From Conexivisphaerales archaeon (GTDB lineage: Archaea; Thermoproteota; Nitrososphaeria; Conexivisphaerales; DTJL01): a stretch of 64,000 nucleotides of DNA. Below, piece by piece: positions 51,620-60,352 of this stretch; position 1 is the stretch's first letter, and the number at the start of each line of letters is the position of its first letter. The notes under the pieces were generated by a model. That model ran no database searches. It saw only the letters and a list, made by a program, of their open reading frames with translations, and was not told the origin of the DNA. Both the position numbers and the translations under genes were made by a program. Location of the stretch: positions 1 through 64,000 of the forward strand of contig JAVYTR010000008.1 of assembly GCA_038728585.1 (NCBI GenBank), in the 5' to 3' direction.

Positions 51620-54142
51620 TTATCTGTTCACTTCAGAGACTCTTGTCCCATCAGCTGTATTCTCAAACCTGTATATCGTCCCTACCTCAGAATCCTCGAA
51701 TATCTCCTCGTCATGCGTTATTATAATGATCTGCCTTAAAGCTGAATGGCCTTCACCACTACCTATCTGCGTTACCAGTCTTACAAGAGATTTTCTTCTC
51801 TCTTCATCCAGATGCGTAGTTGGCTCATCGAAGACTATGAAATCGACTTTGCCTTTGCCTATCAAGTCTGCTATCGCAAACCTGAGGGCAAGCGCTATAG
51901 CAACTTTCTCGCCTCCGCTCATTGAATCAACTGATATCTCCCCAGCTTCGCCGTAGCAGATTATGTTGACCTCCCTCTTTCCTTCCCTGAACTCTACTTG
52001 AGATATGCCTATCCCGAAGGCTCTTATGTACTCTGAGGCCTTTCTGCTGATCTGTTTTAAAGCCCATGACCTAAGGCTAGTAGCTAATATACCATCCCTG
52101 TTGTATACTTCCTGCCTTATCTTTTCGTAAACACTGATGTATTCGCTTGCTCTCTCCAACTCCTTCTTGTATGCTGAAAGAGTCTGGACCTCCTCTTCCA
52201 GCTTACTAATACTGCTTCTTATTCCTCCCCTTTCTTCCCTGAGTTTAGTCAGCTCCGGTACTATCTCCAAGTCATACCTGTTTCTGGCCTGCGAGTATTT
52301 CTTCTCATCATAATCTTTTGTCTGTTCAAGCAAACTAGCTATCTGAGTCACAAGGCTGGAAGAATAGTCATCTATGCTAAGAGCTTTAATGTCAGCAGCG
52401 TGAATATCGTCAGGAATACCCTTCAATGCAATCTTGAGCTCATCTAGCCTCTTCTCCATCTTCAATACGTCATCAATGCCTGATATCTTGTTCTCATTCA
52501 GAAAGGATTCTGCAACAGCTATTGCCCTTTGCTCATCTTGTAGCTCTTTCTCCCTAGCCTTGATCTGTTTTAACCTGTCAGAAAGCTCTTTCATTTTTGC
52601 GTCAAGTGAGTTAAGCTCTTCCAGCCTGTTCTTCGCATCAAGAAGTGCCTTTTCCTTCTCTTGCAGGTCTTTCTCGATCTGCTCCTTCTCTGACGATGCA
52701 TCTTCAAACTGTCTTTCATAGTCTTGCAGTCTTTCTTGAGCATCTTCGTATTCTCTCAGCTGCTCCAGCGCAGTTTCTACGTTCTGAAGCTCTTTACTTA
52801 TAGCATCAAGTTCTCTTTGCTTAATCTCCTTCTCTTCCACCTTTGCTTTTAGCTTGATTTCTACGTTTTCAGGTGATATCTGGCTGTCGCAGACAGGACA
52901 GACCCCCTGCTCCTTCAGTATCTGATAGTCGCTAATCTTTTCATCTATGGCGCCGAGTTCTGAGCGTATCTTTTGCTCCCTTTTCGTCAGCTCCTCCCTT
53001 CTTGACTCCAGTTCCTGCCGTTCTCCGGGCTTCTTCACCTGTCGAAGACGCTCGATCTTGGTGGATAGTTCTTCGATCTTCATACTGCTCTTTTCAAGAC
53101 GACGTCTGAGAAGAGATATCTCTTCTCCCATCTTCTCCGGCTTTATAGCTTTTATCTCAGCTGACTTTTCCTTAAGTGTTGTCAGTTCTTTATCGCATTC
53201 CATTTCCTCTTCTCTTAGACTGCTCAGCTCGGACTCAACCTTCTCCTTAGCTAGTATATCTTTGAGAAACCTCTTCGCCTTTGGTATCTTTGAATTTAGG
53301 TCCTCTTCCTCCTGCTTCATCTTCTTCCTTGTTTCTTCAACGTAGACCCTAAGGTTTCTGGTAAGACTCTTTGCATGCTCTACCTGTGTTTTCATCTGCT
53401 CCAGTTTGTTTATCAGCTCAGCAAGCTCTCTTTCTTCCTGCTGAATATCTTCAAGCTCGATTTCAAGCTTCGAAAGCTTTCCCTTCAGGTCATTAATCTG
53501 CTTCTCATCCTCCTCAATCTTCAACTGCAGGCTATCTATACTGTCAGTATCGTAGTTCTGGTATCTTTCTCTCAGCCTGACTTTGAAGCCATCAAGTGCA
53601 TCCTTCATAGCATGGTATGCTTTATCGAGCCTTTCTATCCCTATCACTTCGTTGATAAGGTTCTTCATATCTGAAGGTCTGTATTCTGTTACTATGCTGT
53701 CCAGCTCGCCCTGCTGAACGATTGTAGCTATCTCCATCATATCAAAACTCATCCCAGTAATCTTTCTAATTTCATCGGTCATTGATTCCTCCATCTGCTT
53801 CCTTTCGCCTGCAGCCAGCTGCCTGATGCTACCATCATCTGCTATCTCCTTCAGGACACCAGAAACCAATCTACCCTTTGCGTCTATCTTTCTCTCGACA
53901 AGATAGCTCTTACCAGCAACCTTAAACCTGAGAGAAACAGAAGCGAAGGATGCTCCTCTTCTTACAAGGTTTCTGTTTTCGTCGCCTCTCATATGCTTTC
54001 CATATAGAGCAAACGTAACGCCATCTATCACAGAGGATTTTCCCGCGCCATTATGGCCTATGAAGACACTTATCCCCTGCCTGAGCTTCAGCATAGTGTG
54101 TCTATGTGATATGAAGTTCTCCAGCTCAACCTCTTCGATCAG
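51620..54142 (-). CDS. rad50: Rad50 DNA repair ATPase
   Basis: SMC-like ATPase of about 840 residues, partner of Mre11 in double-strand break end processing. Walker A is GHNGAGKSS, the signature SMSGGEKVAIALA and Walker B FIVFDEPTTHLDE. The zinc hook C-P-V-C lies at about residues 415-418 in the middle of two long coiled coils. No ATG, GTG or TTG precedes Met 54094, yet the 16 codons before it (IEEVELENFISHRHT) match the first strand of Rad50. They are read from CTG 54140-54142, with GAGGAGAGGAG upstream, overlapping the mre11 stop by 4 nt. CTG is therefore the likely start. Confidence 0.95.
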   Translation of the reverse strand: MIEEVELENFISHRHTMLKLRQGISVFIGHNGAGKSSVIDGVTFALYGKHMRGDENRNLVRRGASFASVSLRFKVAGKSYLVERKIDAKGRLVSGVLKEIADDGSIRQLAAGERKQMEESMTDEIRKITGMSFDMMEIATIVQQGELDSIVTEYRPSDMKNLINEVIGIERLDKAYHAMKDALDGFKVRLRERYQNYDTDSIDSLQLKIEEDEKQINDLKGKLSKLEIELEDIQQEERELAELINKLEQMKTQVEHAKSLTRNLRVYVEETRKKMKQEEEDLNSKIPKAKRFLKDILAKEKVESELSSLREEEMECDKELTTLKEKSAEIKAIKPEKMGEEISLLRRRLEKSSMKIEELSTKIERLRQVKKPGERQELESRREELTKREQKIRSELGAIDEKISDYQILKEQGVCPVCDSQISPENVEIKLKAKVEEKEIKQRELDAISKELQNVETALEQLREYEDAQERLQDYERQFEDASSEKEQIEKDLQEKEKALLDAKNRLEELNSLDAKMKELSDRLKQIKAREKELQDEQRAIAVAESFLNENKISGIDDVLKMEKRLDELKIALKGIPDDIHAADIKALSIDDYSSSLVTQIASLLEQTKDYDEKKYSQARNRYDLEIVPELTKLREERGGIRSSISKLEEEVQTLSAYKKELERASEYISVYEKIRQEVYNRDGILATSLRSWALKQISRKASEYIRAFGIGISQVEFREGKREVNIICYGEAGEISVDSMSGGEKVAIALALRFAIADLIGKGKVDFIVFDEPTTHLDEERRKSLVRLVTQIGSGEGHSALRQIIIITHDEEIFEDSEVGTIYRFENTADGTRVSEVNR

Positions 54143-55278
54143 ACCCTTCTCCTCTCCTCAAAATATTTCCAGAGAATCTCGATAACTTCCTCTGTATTGT
54201 CTTGTGACAGAAGAGGGAGTATCTCGTTTATCGCCAGATTCGCTGTGTCCTTGTTTCCCAGAATCTTTTCTGTTATACTCAGCATCTCCTGCTGGATGTC
54301 AGCTGGTCTTTCTGCAAGTTCCTTTTCTGCAGAAACTGACTTTTCTTCGACTTCCCACTGATAATAAAGGGAATGTGGTTCGAGACTTCTCAGCACACTT
54401 GCAACCTTTGCTCTTTCCACATTATCTCCTTTTACAATCAAATTAAGCATTGGTTTCTTCTTAAGCTCCTTTATCTTTGAGATTAATTCTCTGACCTGCT
54501 TCTCGAGCGTTTCATAATCAACCTGGAGGGAGAAATGCTTTCTTGTGCTGTTCAGCTGAACCCACTGGTATGAAGCTTCCTGAGTAGAGAAGTCAACTAT
54601 GTAAAAACCCTTATGAAATTCTCTAATCCCCTCGCTGGTTGTTGCATCTAGCGAACCTGGGTAACAGACTGGGCCTTTCAACCTTTCAAATCTCTTTTCA
54701 TACCTGTCATGAAGATGTCCCATCGCGTAATAGTCGAAGCTTGTAGGTAGATCGCTTGCTGTCATCTCGCCTGCGAATTTGTGAAACTCGTACATACCCT
54801 GATGGAGTACGAGAATTTTTTTGCCTGTTCGGTTAGATAGCAAACCATCGAGTGCTGTCAGCTTTTCCTTCAGCTCATCTATCTCATCCCTTCTCCTCTT
54901 GTGGTAACCTACTACAGTCAAACCCTCAATAACTTCTCTTGGCTTACCATCTCCTATGTACGTGGCAAGGTCGACATGCTGGTAAAGAAGTGGAGAGGGA
55001 ATTGTGTACAGCCTGCTTATGTCATGCTCTCCCATAGTGAATACGAACTTTATATTTCTCTCCTTAAGCCTCTTAAGAGCGTCAACAAGCTTTACAAGCG
55101 CAGTCCCCTGAGGCTTGGGCATATCAAAGACATCTCCTGCATGTATTACCAGCTCGACCCCTTCTCTTATCATCACATCTATCGCTTCATTGAACGATTC
55201 GTAGAAGTCCTCTTCCCTTTCCTGCTTGCTGTAGGGCATTGCTCCAAGATGGCTATCAGATAAATGTCCAATCAGCAT
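54139..55278 (-). CDS. mre11: Mre11 nuclease
   Basis: Mn2+-dependent nuclease, 379 residues, working with Rad50. Phosphoesterase motifs: DSHLG (D8, H10), AGDVFD (D49), GEHD (83-86), VLHQGM and GHLHD. In most Mre11 the third motif is GNHD; here it is Glu in place of Asn. Its stop codon overlaps the CTG start of rad50, and herA lies 9 bp upstream in the operon. The C-terminus (KYFEERRRV) is where Rad50 contact would be expected. Confidence 0.95.
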   Translation of the reverse strand: MLIGHLSDSHLGAMPYSKQEREEDFYESFNEAIDVMIREGVELVIHAGDVFDMPKPQGTALVKLVDALKRLKERNIKFVFTMGEHDISRLYTIPSPLLYQHVDLATYIGDGKPREVIEGLTVVGYHKRRRDEIDELKEKLTALDGLLSNRTGKKILVLHQGMYEFHKFAGEMTASDLPTSFDYYAMGHLHDRYEKRFERLKGPVCYPGSLDATTSEGIREFHKGFYIVDFSTQEASYQWVQLNSTRKHFSLQVDYETLEKQVRELISKIKELKKKPMLNLIVKGDNVERAKVASVLRSLEPHSLYYQWEVEEKSVSAEKELAERPADIQQEMLSITEKILGNKDTANLAINEILPLLSQDNTEEVIEILWKYFEERRRV

Positions 55279-55287
55279 CTTTCTTCA

Positions 55288-56799
55288 TCATTCCATCCTT
55301 ATGAAATCAGCAGTGCTTTCTTTGGCTACTTTCTTCAGCCTGGCAGCCTGAGCCCACTCCTCGACTGCGTTTATGTCTGCTCCCATCAACTTCTCAGCCA
55401 CCTTTTCTACTCTGACCATCGATGGTAGCACCACCCACTGTCCTAGAAGTATAGCTTCCCCGACATTCAGAGAGGGGAGGAACCCACCTAGCTCTTCTGA
55501 CAACAGTTCTGTTGATTCCATTATGTAGCTCTGGTCCTTTGGCTGTGTTATCCTGAGTACAGCAAGAGAGCCCATCTGACTCAGTATATCCTGGTCCAGA
55601 CGGCTCGGTCTCTGTGATACAACAATGAGTGCAACTCCGAACTTTCTGCCTTCTCTAGCTATCTTGGCAGCTATGGATTTTGTCTTGTTCGTTGCGTCTC
55701 CTGCAGGGAGAAAGGTGTGTGCCTCTTCTATCGCTATGATTATGGGAGAACTGAACTTTACTTGGCCAGCATCCTTTTCTTCCAGGCTTATCCTTCTGGC
55801 TGCTTTTCTATCCTCAAGTATCCTATCAAGATAATAAGAGATGACTGTATCAGCCTGAGCTTCTGTCAGCTCGAGCATATTCAACACGTTTATCCTGTTA
55901 GGCTGAAGCTGGTCCAAGGGGTCCTTTATGTCAGGGTCTAGCACATTTCCCTTTCGCCTTAATGCTCTCTGGATTATTTCAATCAGTCTCTCTGCAGTTC
56001 TTTTGTCTTGGGCGTCTTCCTCTTCGTCTGAAGAAATTTCTTCTAGTCGTCTTACAAGCTCACCCCAAAAGTCTCCAGCTTCCTTAACTTCTTTGGTAAA
56101 TGCTCTGTGGAGCACACTTCTCTGTTTCTCTGCCCTCTCCCTTACATCGAGCATTCCTGCAAGTTCTTCCACATCAAGAAGCCTGGGGTTGACCTTTGCC
56201 TGTATATGGACTACTCCAGGAAGGTTCAGGTCTGAATATTCTCCATGATAGTCAAGTATGAGCATAGAACCGTTCAACTCGGCTATCCGCTTTGCGATAA
56301 GAGCAAGAAGGTTTGATTTTCCCCCACCTGTTGCAGCAAGTATTGCTAAATGCCTGCTGGCTATTTTGTTCGGGTCAACACCTACGCTTACGTCGCTGTT
56401 TCTAAGCAAGGTACCGAGCTTCAACCAGCCATCCCTGGCAAAGATTGATGTTAGTGTTGAAGGATCTGCTTCATACACTTCTGTTCCTGGTATGGATGGA
56501 ACAGAAGGGATTTTAGCATACCCACGCTTGAGTTCTTCAACCAGGCCAAGCACTTTGGCTGATGCACTGCGCCTCTTATCCCTGGGATTTTCAGAAGCTG
56601 CCCTGCTACCTTCCACAGCTGATTCATAGCTCATGGCATTGCTGATAACCTGGCTGCTGACGGTGCTATCTTCTACAAGCGCAAGAGCTCTGCCTTCATC
56701 CGTATCAACTATTACATATTCACCCACCTTGACAAGCCTTTTTGCTATGAAGCTGAAGCTATAGGGCTTGCTTCCAACATCAACCACTCCTATACTCAT
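55288..56799 (-). CDS. herA: HerA DNA helicase/translocase
   Basis: A hexameric bidirectional translocase of 503 residues. The N-terminal HAS barrel covers about 1-110. Walker A is ATGGGKSN (155-162), Walker B IIIAIEEAHTFLP, with an Arg-rich QRPSRLDQDILSQ motif near 410. It feeds DNA to NurA for resection with Mre11-Rad50. It overlaps nurA by 4 nt, confirming translational coupling. Confidence 0.96.
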   Translation of the reverse strand: MSIGVVDVGSKPYSFSFIAKRLVKVGEYVIVDTDEGRALALVEDSTVSSQVISNAMSYESAVEGSRAASENPRDKRRSASAKVLGLVEELKRGYAKIPSVPSIPGTEVYEADPSTLTSIFARDGWLKLGTLLRNSDVSVGVDPNKIASRHLAILAATGGGKSNLLALIAKRIAELNGSMLILDYHGEYSDLNLPGVVHIQAKVNPRLLDVEELAGMLDVRERAEKQRSVLHRAFTKEVKEAGDFWGELVRRLEEISSDEEEDAQDKRTAERLIEIIQRALRRKGNVLDPDIKDPLDQLQPNRINVLNMLELTEAQADTVISYYLDRILEDRKAARRISLEEKDAGQVKFSSPIIIAIEEAHTFLPAGDATNKTKSIAAKIAREGRKFGVALIVVSQRPSRLDQDILSQMGSLAVLRITQPKDQSYIMESTELLSEELGGFLPSLNVGEAILLGQWVVLPSMVRVEKVAEKLMGADINAVEEWAQAARLKKVAKESTADFIRME

Positions 56800-57665
56800 T
56801 CGTTCAGCACCTCTCTAGCTCCCGCTTCGACGTCTAAGCCAAGGACAGATGCCAGAGCCTGCATATCATCATCACTTATCTTGCACATTTCGTGCGCAAG
56901 CCTGAGGGAATAGGAGTATCCGTTAAATCTGTTTGCAGCCAATGCTTCAAATACCTGCTTGCACTCCTGCTGATTCAGTTTTCCCGGAACCTCCACCTTG
57001 ATGCATGGCTGATAGTCATCAAGTCTGGCATAAAAGACAGTGATTCCTATGCTGTCGAAATAAGGAGCAGAATAGCCTGCCTTCTTTGTCGCCTTAGTAA
57101 AGTAATATATATCTCCAAGCGTTCCTTTCAGCATCACATTGCTTTCAGATGTTTTGGCAACAAAGACCACTTTCTGCTCTGTCATCAGGGTCTTGGCATA
57201 TTCATGAAAGCTTATGCTCTTTCTTTTCCTTCTGTCATAGTATCTAGCTAAGAGAGAACCATCTACCAACACGAAGTCACACCTTTCCTTGCTTTGCAAG
57301 GCGAGAGAGTATTCGTAATCCATTCCTATGCTTGAAAGATACAGCATTGGGTTGTAAATCGCTTCTCCTCTCTCACTCTCTTCAGTCGCTAAAGTATTTA
57401 CCCCGACCTCATATCTTGGCTCAGCGGCAAAGGATCCATTTGGAAATACAGAAACCGCTTCTACGGAGTAAAGGTAGTACCCATGGTACTTCAGATAATT
57501 CCAGCTGCTGTCTATAGCGCATGTATTGTAGGCTCTCAGCTCGGGCTGGCAGGAAAACCACTTATGGTTCGCTTCTCTGAACAGCTCTTGGTTTGTTCTG
57601 GCATCCAGTTTTTGAAGTAGCTTTTCTCTGTTTTCCACGGCATAGGTGTATATCTGAGTGAGCAT
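56796..57665 (-). CDS. nurA: NurA nuclease
   Basis: A 289-residue 5'-3' end-resecting nuclease, first gene of the nurA-herA-mre11-rad50 operon. D52 (AIDSSWN) and D135 (LVDGSLL) mark the active site; VVFVAKTSES follows in the usual place. It starts at ATG 57665. The first residues (MLTQIYTYAVENREKLL) form the helix that binds HerA in the known complexes. Confidence 0.93.
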   Translation of the reverse strand: MLTQIYTYAVENREKLLQKLDARTNQELFREANHKWFSCQPELRAYNTCAIDSSWNYLKYHGYYLYSVEAVSVFPNGSFAAEPRYEVGVNTLATEESERGEAIYNPMLYLSSIGMDYEYSLALQSKERCDFVLVDGSLLARYYDRRKRKSISFHEYAKTLMTEQKVVFVAKTSESNVMLKGTLGDIYYFTKATKKAGYSAPYFDSIGITVFYARLDDYQPCIKVEVPGKLNQQECKQVFEALAANRFNGYSYSLRLAHEMCKISDDDMQALASVLGLDVEAGAREVLNE

Positions 57666-57931
57666 GGCAAATTGTATCGGTGCAAAGTATTTAACGATAG
57701 CCTCTGACTGCCTGTTTCAGAAATTTCATATGACAATATGATTATGGAATGCTTTCATTAAGCCTGATTAGTAACTTTGCTTTTTTGCCAGCTTCAAGTG
57801 ACGAAAATCTCCTGCTTTTATGGAAGTTCAGCTTATACAATCCTGAGTCATCTTACATCATATGTTTGTACAACTTCGAGTTGAGTCATCCAGGATGAAA
57901 GCCTTTCTCCGTAGCAGGTTCAAATTGAAGT

Positions 57932-58669
57932 CTATTTACTGAGAGCTTTGTAGACACCATCAAACATGAGAAGGTTGGTTTTGCAGATGGTCTCGGCGCA
58001 GTATTCCAGACCATAACCAGGTCTCTCTTCCGCAAGCCCCAGGTCGATAAGCCTGCTCAGAATATAGGCATTGACCTTGACATGCTCCCTATCTGCCGGA
58101 CCGTGCTCGAAGTAGTACGCCGCTTGGTCTTTCGTCAGTCCGTAGTTCTTGACCAGAGAGGGAGCTATGGCAGATGAAACAGAACTGAGGCATCCTTCGT
58201 TGGCAAACGAGCTTGCTCTTATCTCTGCGAAGGTCCCTTGGTATGATAGCTTGACTACCCAGTTGAGGTAAGCCTGAAGCTCGGGCATCAGATTGGCCTC
58301 TATGACATCCTTATGGTCAATCCCCAGGGCTCTGGCAGTGATCATGTAGACGCCATTTATATCCTGATGCGATAACTCTTCTACCATATGCGAGACTACA
58401 GCAGATTGAATGTCAGGATACTTGAGCAGGATCCAGTTGAATCTACTCATCGTATTGGCGTACAGAGTCAGAATCAGCTCACCTATGACCTTCCCCCATT
58501 GCATGTAAAAAATCCTGAAATTCTGCGTCGTCATCGTACCATCCCTAATTGACCTTATGAAGGGATGGAACTGCAATTTCCTCCAGTAAGGCCTGCATAT
58601 TGAGGTCAGTTTCTTTACCTTATGAACTGCTTCAGCAGATACATTTGCTCTTTGCGTATGGATTTTCAT
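57932..58669 (-). CDS. Haem-oxygenase-like (TenA/PqqC-fold) protein, putative diiron oxidase
   Basis: 245 residues of the helical haem-oxygenase-like fold. The helix bearing YFEHGPADREH provides H189, D193 and H196, the H-x3-D-x2-H pattern of CADD-type diiron enzymes. E158 and H101 stand at the correct distances. The first Glu ligand is uncertain: position 94 is His, with E97 and E98 adjacent. TenA thiaminase is the alternative. The gene is divergent from an MFS transporter with a palindrome between them, so they may process and import the same small molecule. Confidence 0.7.
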   Translation of the reverse strand: MKIHTQRANVSAEAVHKVKKLTSICRPYWRKLQFHPFIRSIRDGTMTTQNFRIFYMQWGKVIGELILTLYANTMSRFNWILLKYPDIQSAVVSHMVEELSHQDINGVYMITARALGIDHKDVIEANLMPELQAYLNWVVKLSYQGTFAEIRASSFANEGCLSSVSSAIAPSLVKNYGLTKDQAAYYFEHGPADREHVKVNAYILSRLIDLGLAEERPGYGLEYCAETICKTNLLMFDGVYKALSK

Positions 58670-58791
58670 TTCATAAAGAGGCTTCCCATCACAGTTATAG
58701 GTATTTGCATACAGGTGTACATTCTACTTGAGGATCTTCATGATACTTAGCTAGATAGCAAGCGCAGAGGGCTTAGGCTATGCCTATTATG

Positions 58792-58823
58792 TGTATACAA
58801 CTATTAACAAATAGCTATATACA
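58792..58823. promoter_or_regulatory. 14-bp imperfect inverted repeat over the MFS gene TATA box
   Basis: TGTATACAACTATT (58792-58805) and AATAGCTATATACA (58810-58823), 12 of 14 bases paired, with a 4-nt spacer. The right arm contains the TATA box, so a bound dimer would block the MFS promoter. The HDO-like gene starts 123 bp away on the other strand. Confidence 0.6.
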
Positions 58824-58849
58824 AAGAAAAGAGGGCAAATGCCAAGACT

Positions 58850-60139
58850 TTGCAAGAAACAATAACCTACACAGCTTCAGAGAAGAAACGTACGCTCTTG
58901 GGAGTATTTCTCGGCTATCTCTTTGACGGTTATGACTTACAGATTATAAGCTACGTGCTACCTGTAATGAGTGCAAGCCTTGGAGTTAACATCTCCTCTC
59001 TTGCCGTCGCCATTTCCTACTCTCTTTACGGTTCTATACTAGGAGGATTCGTATTCGGCTGGCTGGCTGATATATTTGGCAGGAAAAGAATCCTGCTTCT
59101 TACAATCCTGACTTTTGGTATATTTACACTTCTTACGGGGTTTGCTACGAACGTTGACCAGGTCTACATACTTCGCTTCCTAGCTGGATTAGGAATCGGA
59201 GGAGAGTGGGGTATAGGATTTTCACTGCTGAACGAAGCGTGGCAGGAGAAGACGAGAGGGAAGGCAGGTTCGGTTCTCTTCAGCATGTACCCGTATGGCC
59301 TGCTTCTAGCAGCACTGACTGCTGGAATCTTTCTTTCCAGGTTCGGAAATGTATTGGGCTGGAGATACTCATTCATGTTTGCGGGGTCTTTATCTCTTGC
59401 CTTACTTCTGCTCAGGTTTATCCTTCCTGAATCTAAAATGTGGCAAGCATACATGAAAAGCAAGAGAGAGGGAAAACTGCCGGCTGGATACGACAGAAGA
59501 ACACCTGTTATTCAGATATTTTCAAAAGAACACAGAACCACTACACTGCTAATCTCATTTTTCAGTGCCTTCGCTCTCTTTGGAGGTTACTCCGTAATAG
59601 TGTTCACACCTACTTATCTGGGTTTCGGAGGTCTGCACATCTCTGTTCCCAACTACACGCTCGTAATCGCTTTGGCTCTGTTCCTCGGCACTCCTGGCTA
59701 CTTTGTAGACGGTTATCTTTCTGACAAGTTCGGCAGAAAGAGGGCAGCTCAGCTGTTTATACCTGGTCTTTTGCTCTCGTTGGTCTGGCTTTACTTATTA
59801 GTTCTGTCCAAGCCTGAATTCTCTGGCATACTTGCATTTCCCGTATTCTACGCGCTAATAGCTATAAACTTCTTTCAAGGCTATTTCGGACACCTTGGAG
59901 TTTGGTTCGGAGAGCTTTATCCCACAAAGATCAGGGCAACCGCCTCGAATTTTGCGTTTGTTGTCGCTGGAAGGGGTCTTGGCGCAGCAACGGCTCCCAT
60001 CATCATCCCTATATTAGCTCATTATGTTGAGAATCTGGGGGTTGCCATGACTCTGGGAGGGATATTTGGAGCTTTAGGCGCCATCATAGTGTCAATCTAT
60101 ATTAGGGAAACAAAGGGGACTGTACTGAGGCCAGTCTGA
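58850..60139 (+). CDS. MFS transporter
   Basis: 429 residues with 12 apolar segments. The first loop motif is GWLADIFGRKR, and FDGYDLQIISY in helix 1 is typical of the aromatic-acid/H+ symporter and related subfamilies. The helix 4-5 region has AGLGIGGEWGIGF. It probably takes up an organic acid with protons. The TTG 58850 start lies about 31 nt from the TATA box. Substrate unknown. Confidence 0.88.
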   Translation: MQETITYTASEKKRTLLGVFLGYLFDGYDLQIISYVLPVMSASLGVNISSLAVAISYSLYGSILGGFVFGWLADIFGRKRILLLTILTFGIFTLLTGFATNVDQVYILRFLAGLGIGGEWGIGFSLLNEAWQEKTRGKAGSVLFSMYPYGLLLAALTAGIFLSRFGNVLGWRYSFMFAGSLSLALLLLRFILPESKMWQAYMKSKREGKLPAGYDRRTPVIQIFSKEHRTTTLLISFFSAFALFGGYSVIVFTPTYLGFGGLHISVPNYTLVIALALFLGTPGYFVDGYLSDKFGRKRAAQLFIPGLLLSLVWLYLLVLSKPEFSGILAFPVFYALIAINFFQGYFGHLGVWFGELYPTKIRATASNFAFVVAGRGLGAATAPIIIPILAHYVENLGVAMTLGGIFGALGAIIVSIYIRETKGTVLRPV

Positions 60140-60171
60140 TATTTTTCCTGAGAGTCTACGGATAGGTAACT

Positions 60172-60285
60172 ATGCATAGCTCAGAACTCGAGAAACTGAG
60201 AGAAAATGAAGAAGATGAAGAGATGAGGCTCCTGTTTTACTTGGTTTGGAAAGCAGGTTTACTCTGTCATAATAACTCTCTCTAA
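60172..60285 (+). CDS. Possible 37-residue peptide
   Basis: ATG 60172 to TAA 60283-60285: acidic start (SELEKLRENEEDEE) and apolar end (LLFYLVWKAGLL). AGGT precedes the ATG. It may be chance; listed because the segment lies between convergent genes and has coding-like content. Confidence 0.25.
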   Translation: MHSSELEKLRENEEDEEMRLLFYLVWKAGLLCHNNSL

Positions 60286-60352
60286 AAAGTTCATCCTAAA
60301 TACTATTTGACTTATGTAATAGGAAAGATGCTTTATGGTGACTTGTACCACT

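Noticed and set aside
57905-57935. GGTTCAAAT as a tRNA T-arm
   Set aside because: No matching acceptor stem or anticodon arm around it; it lies at the 3' end of the HDO-like gene.
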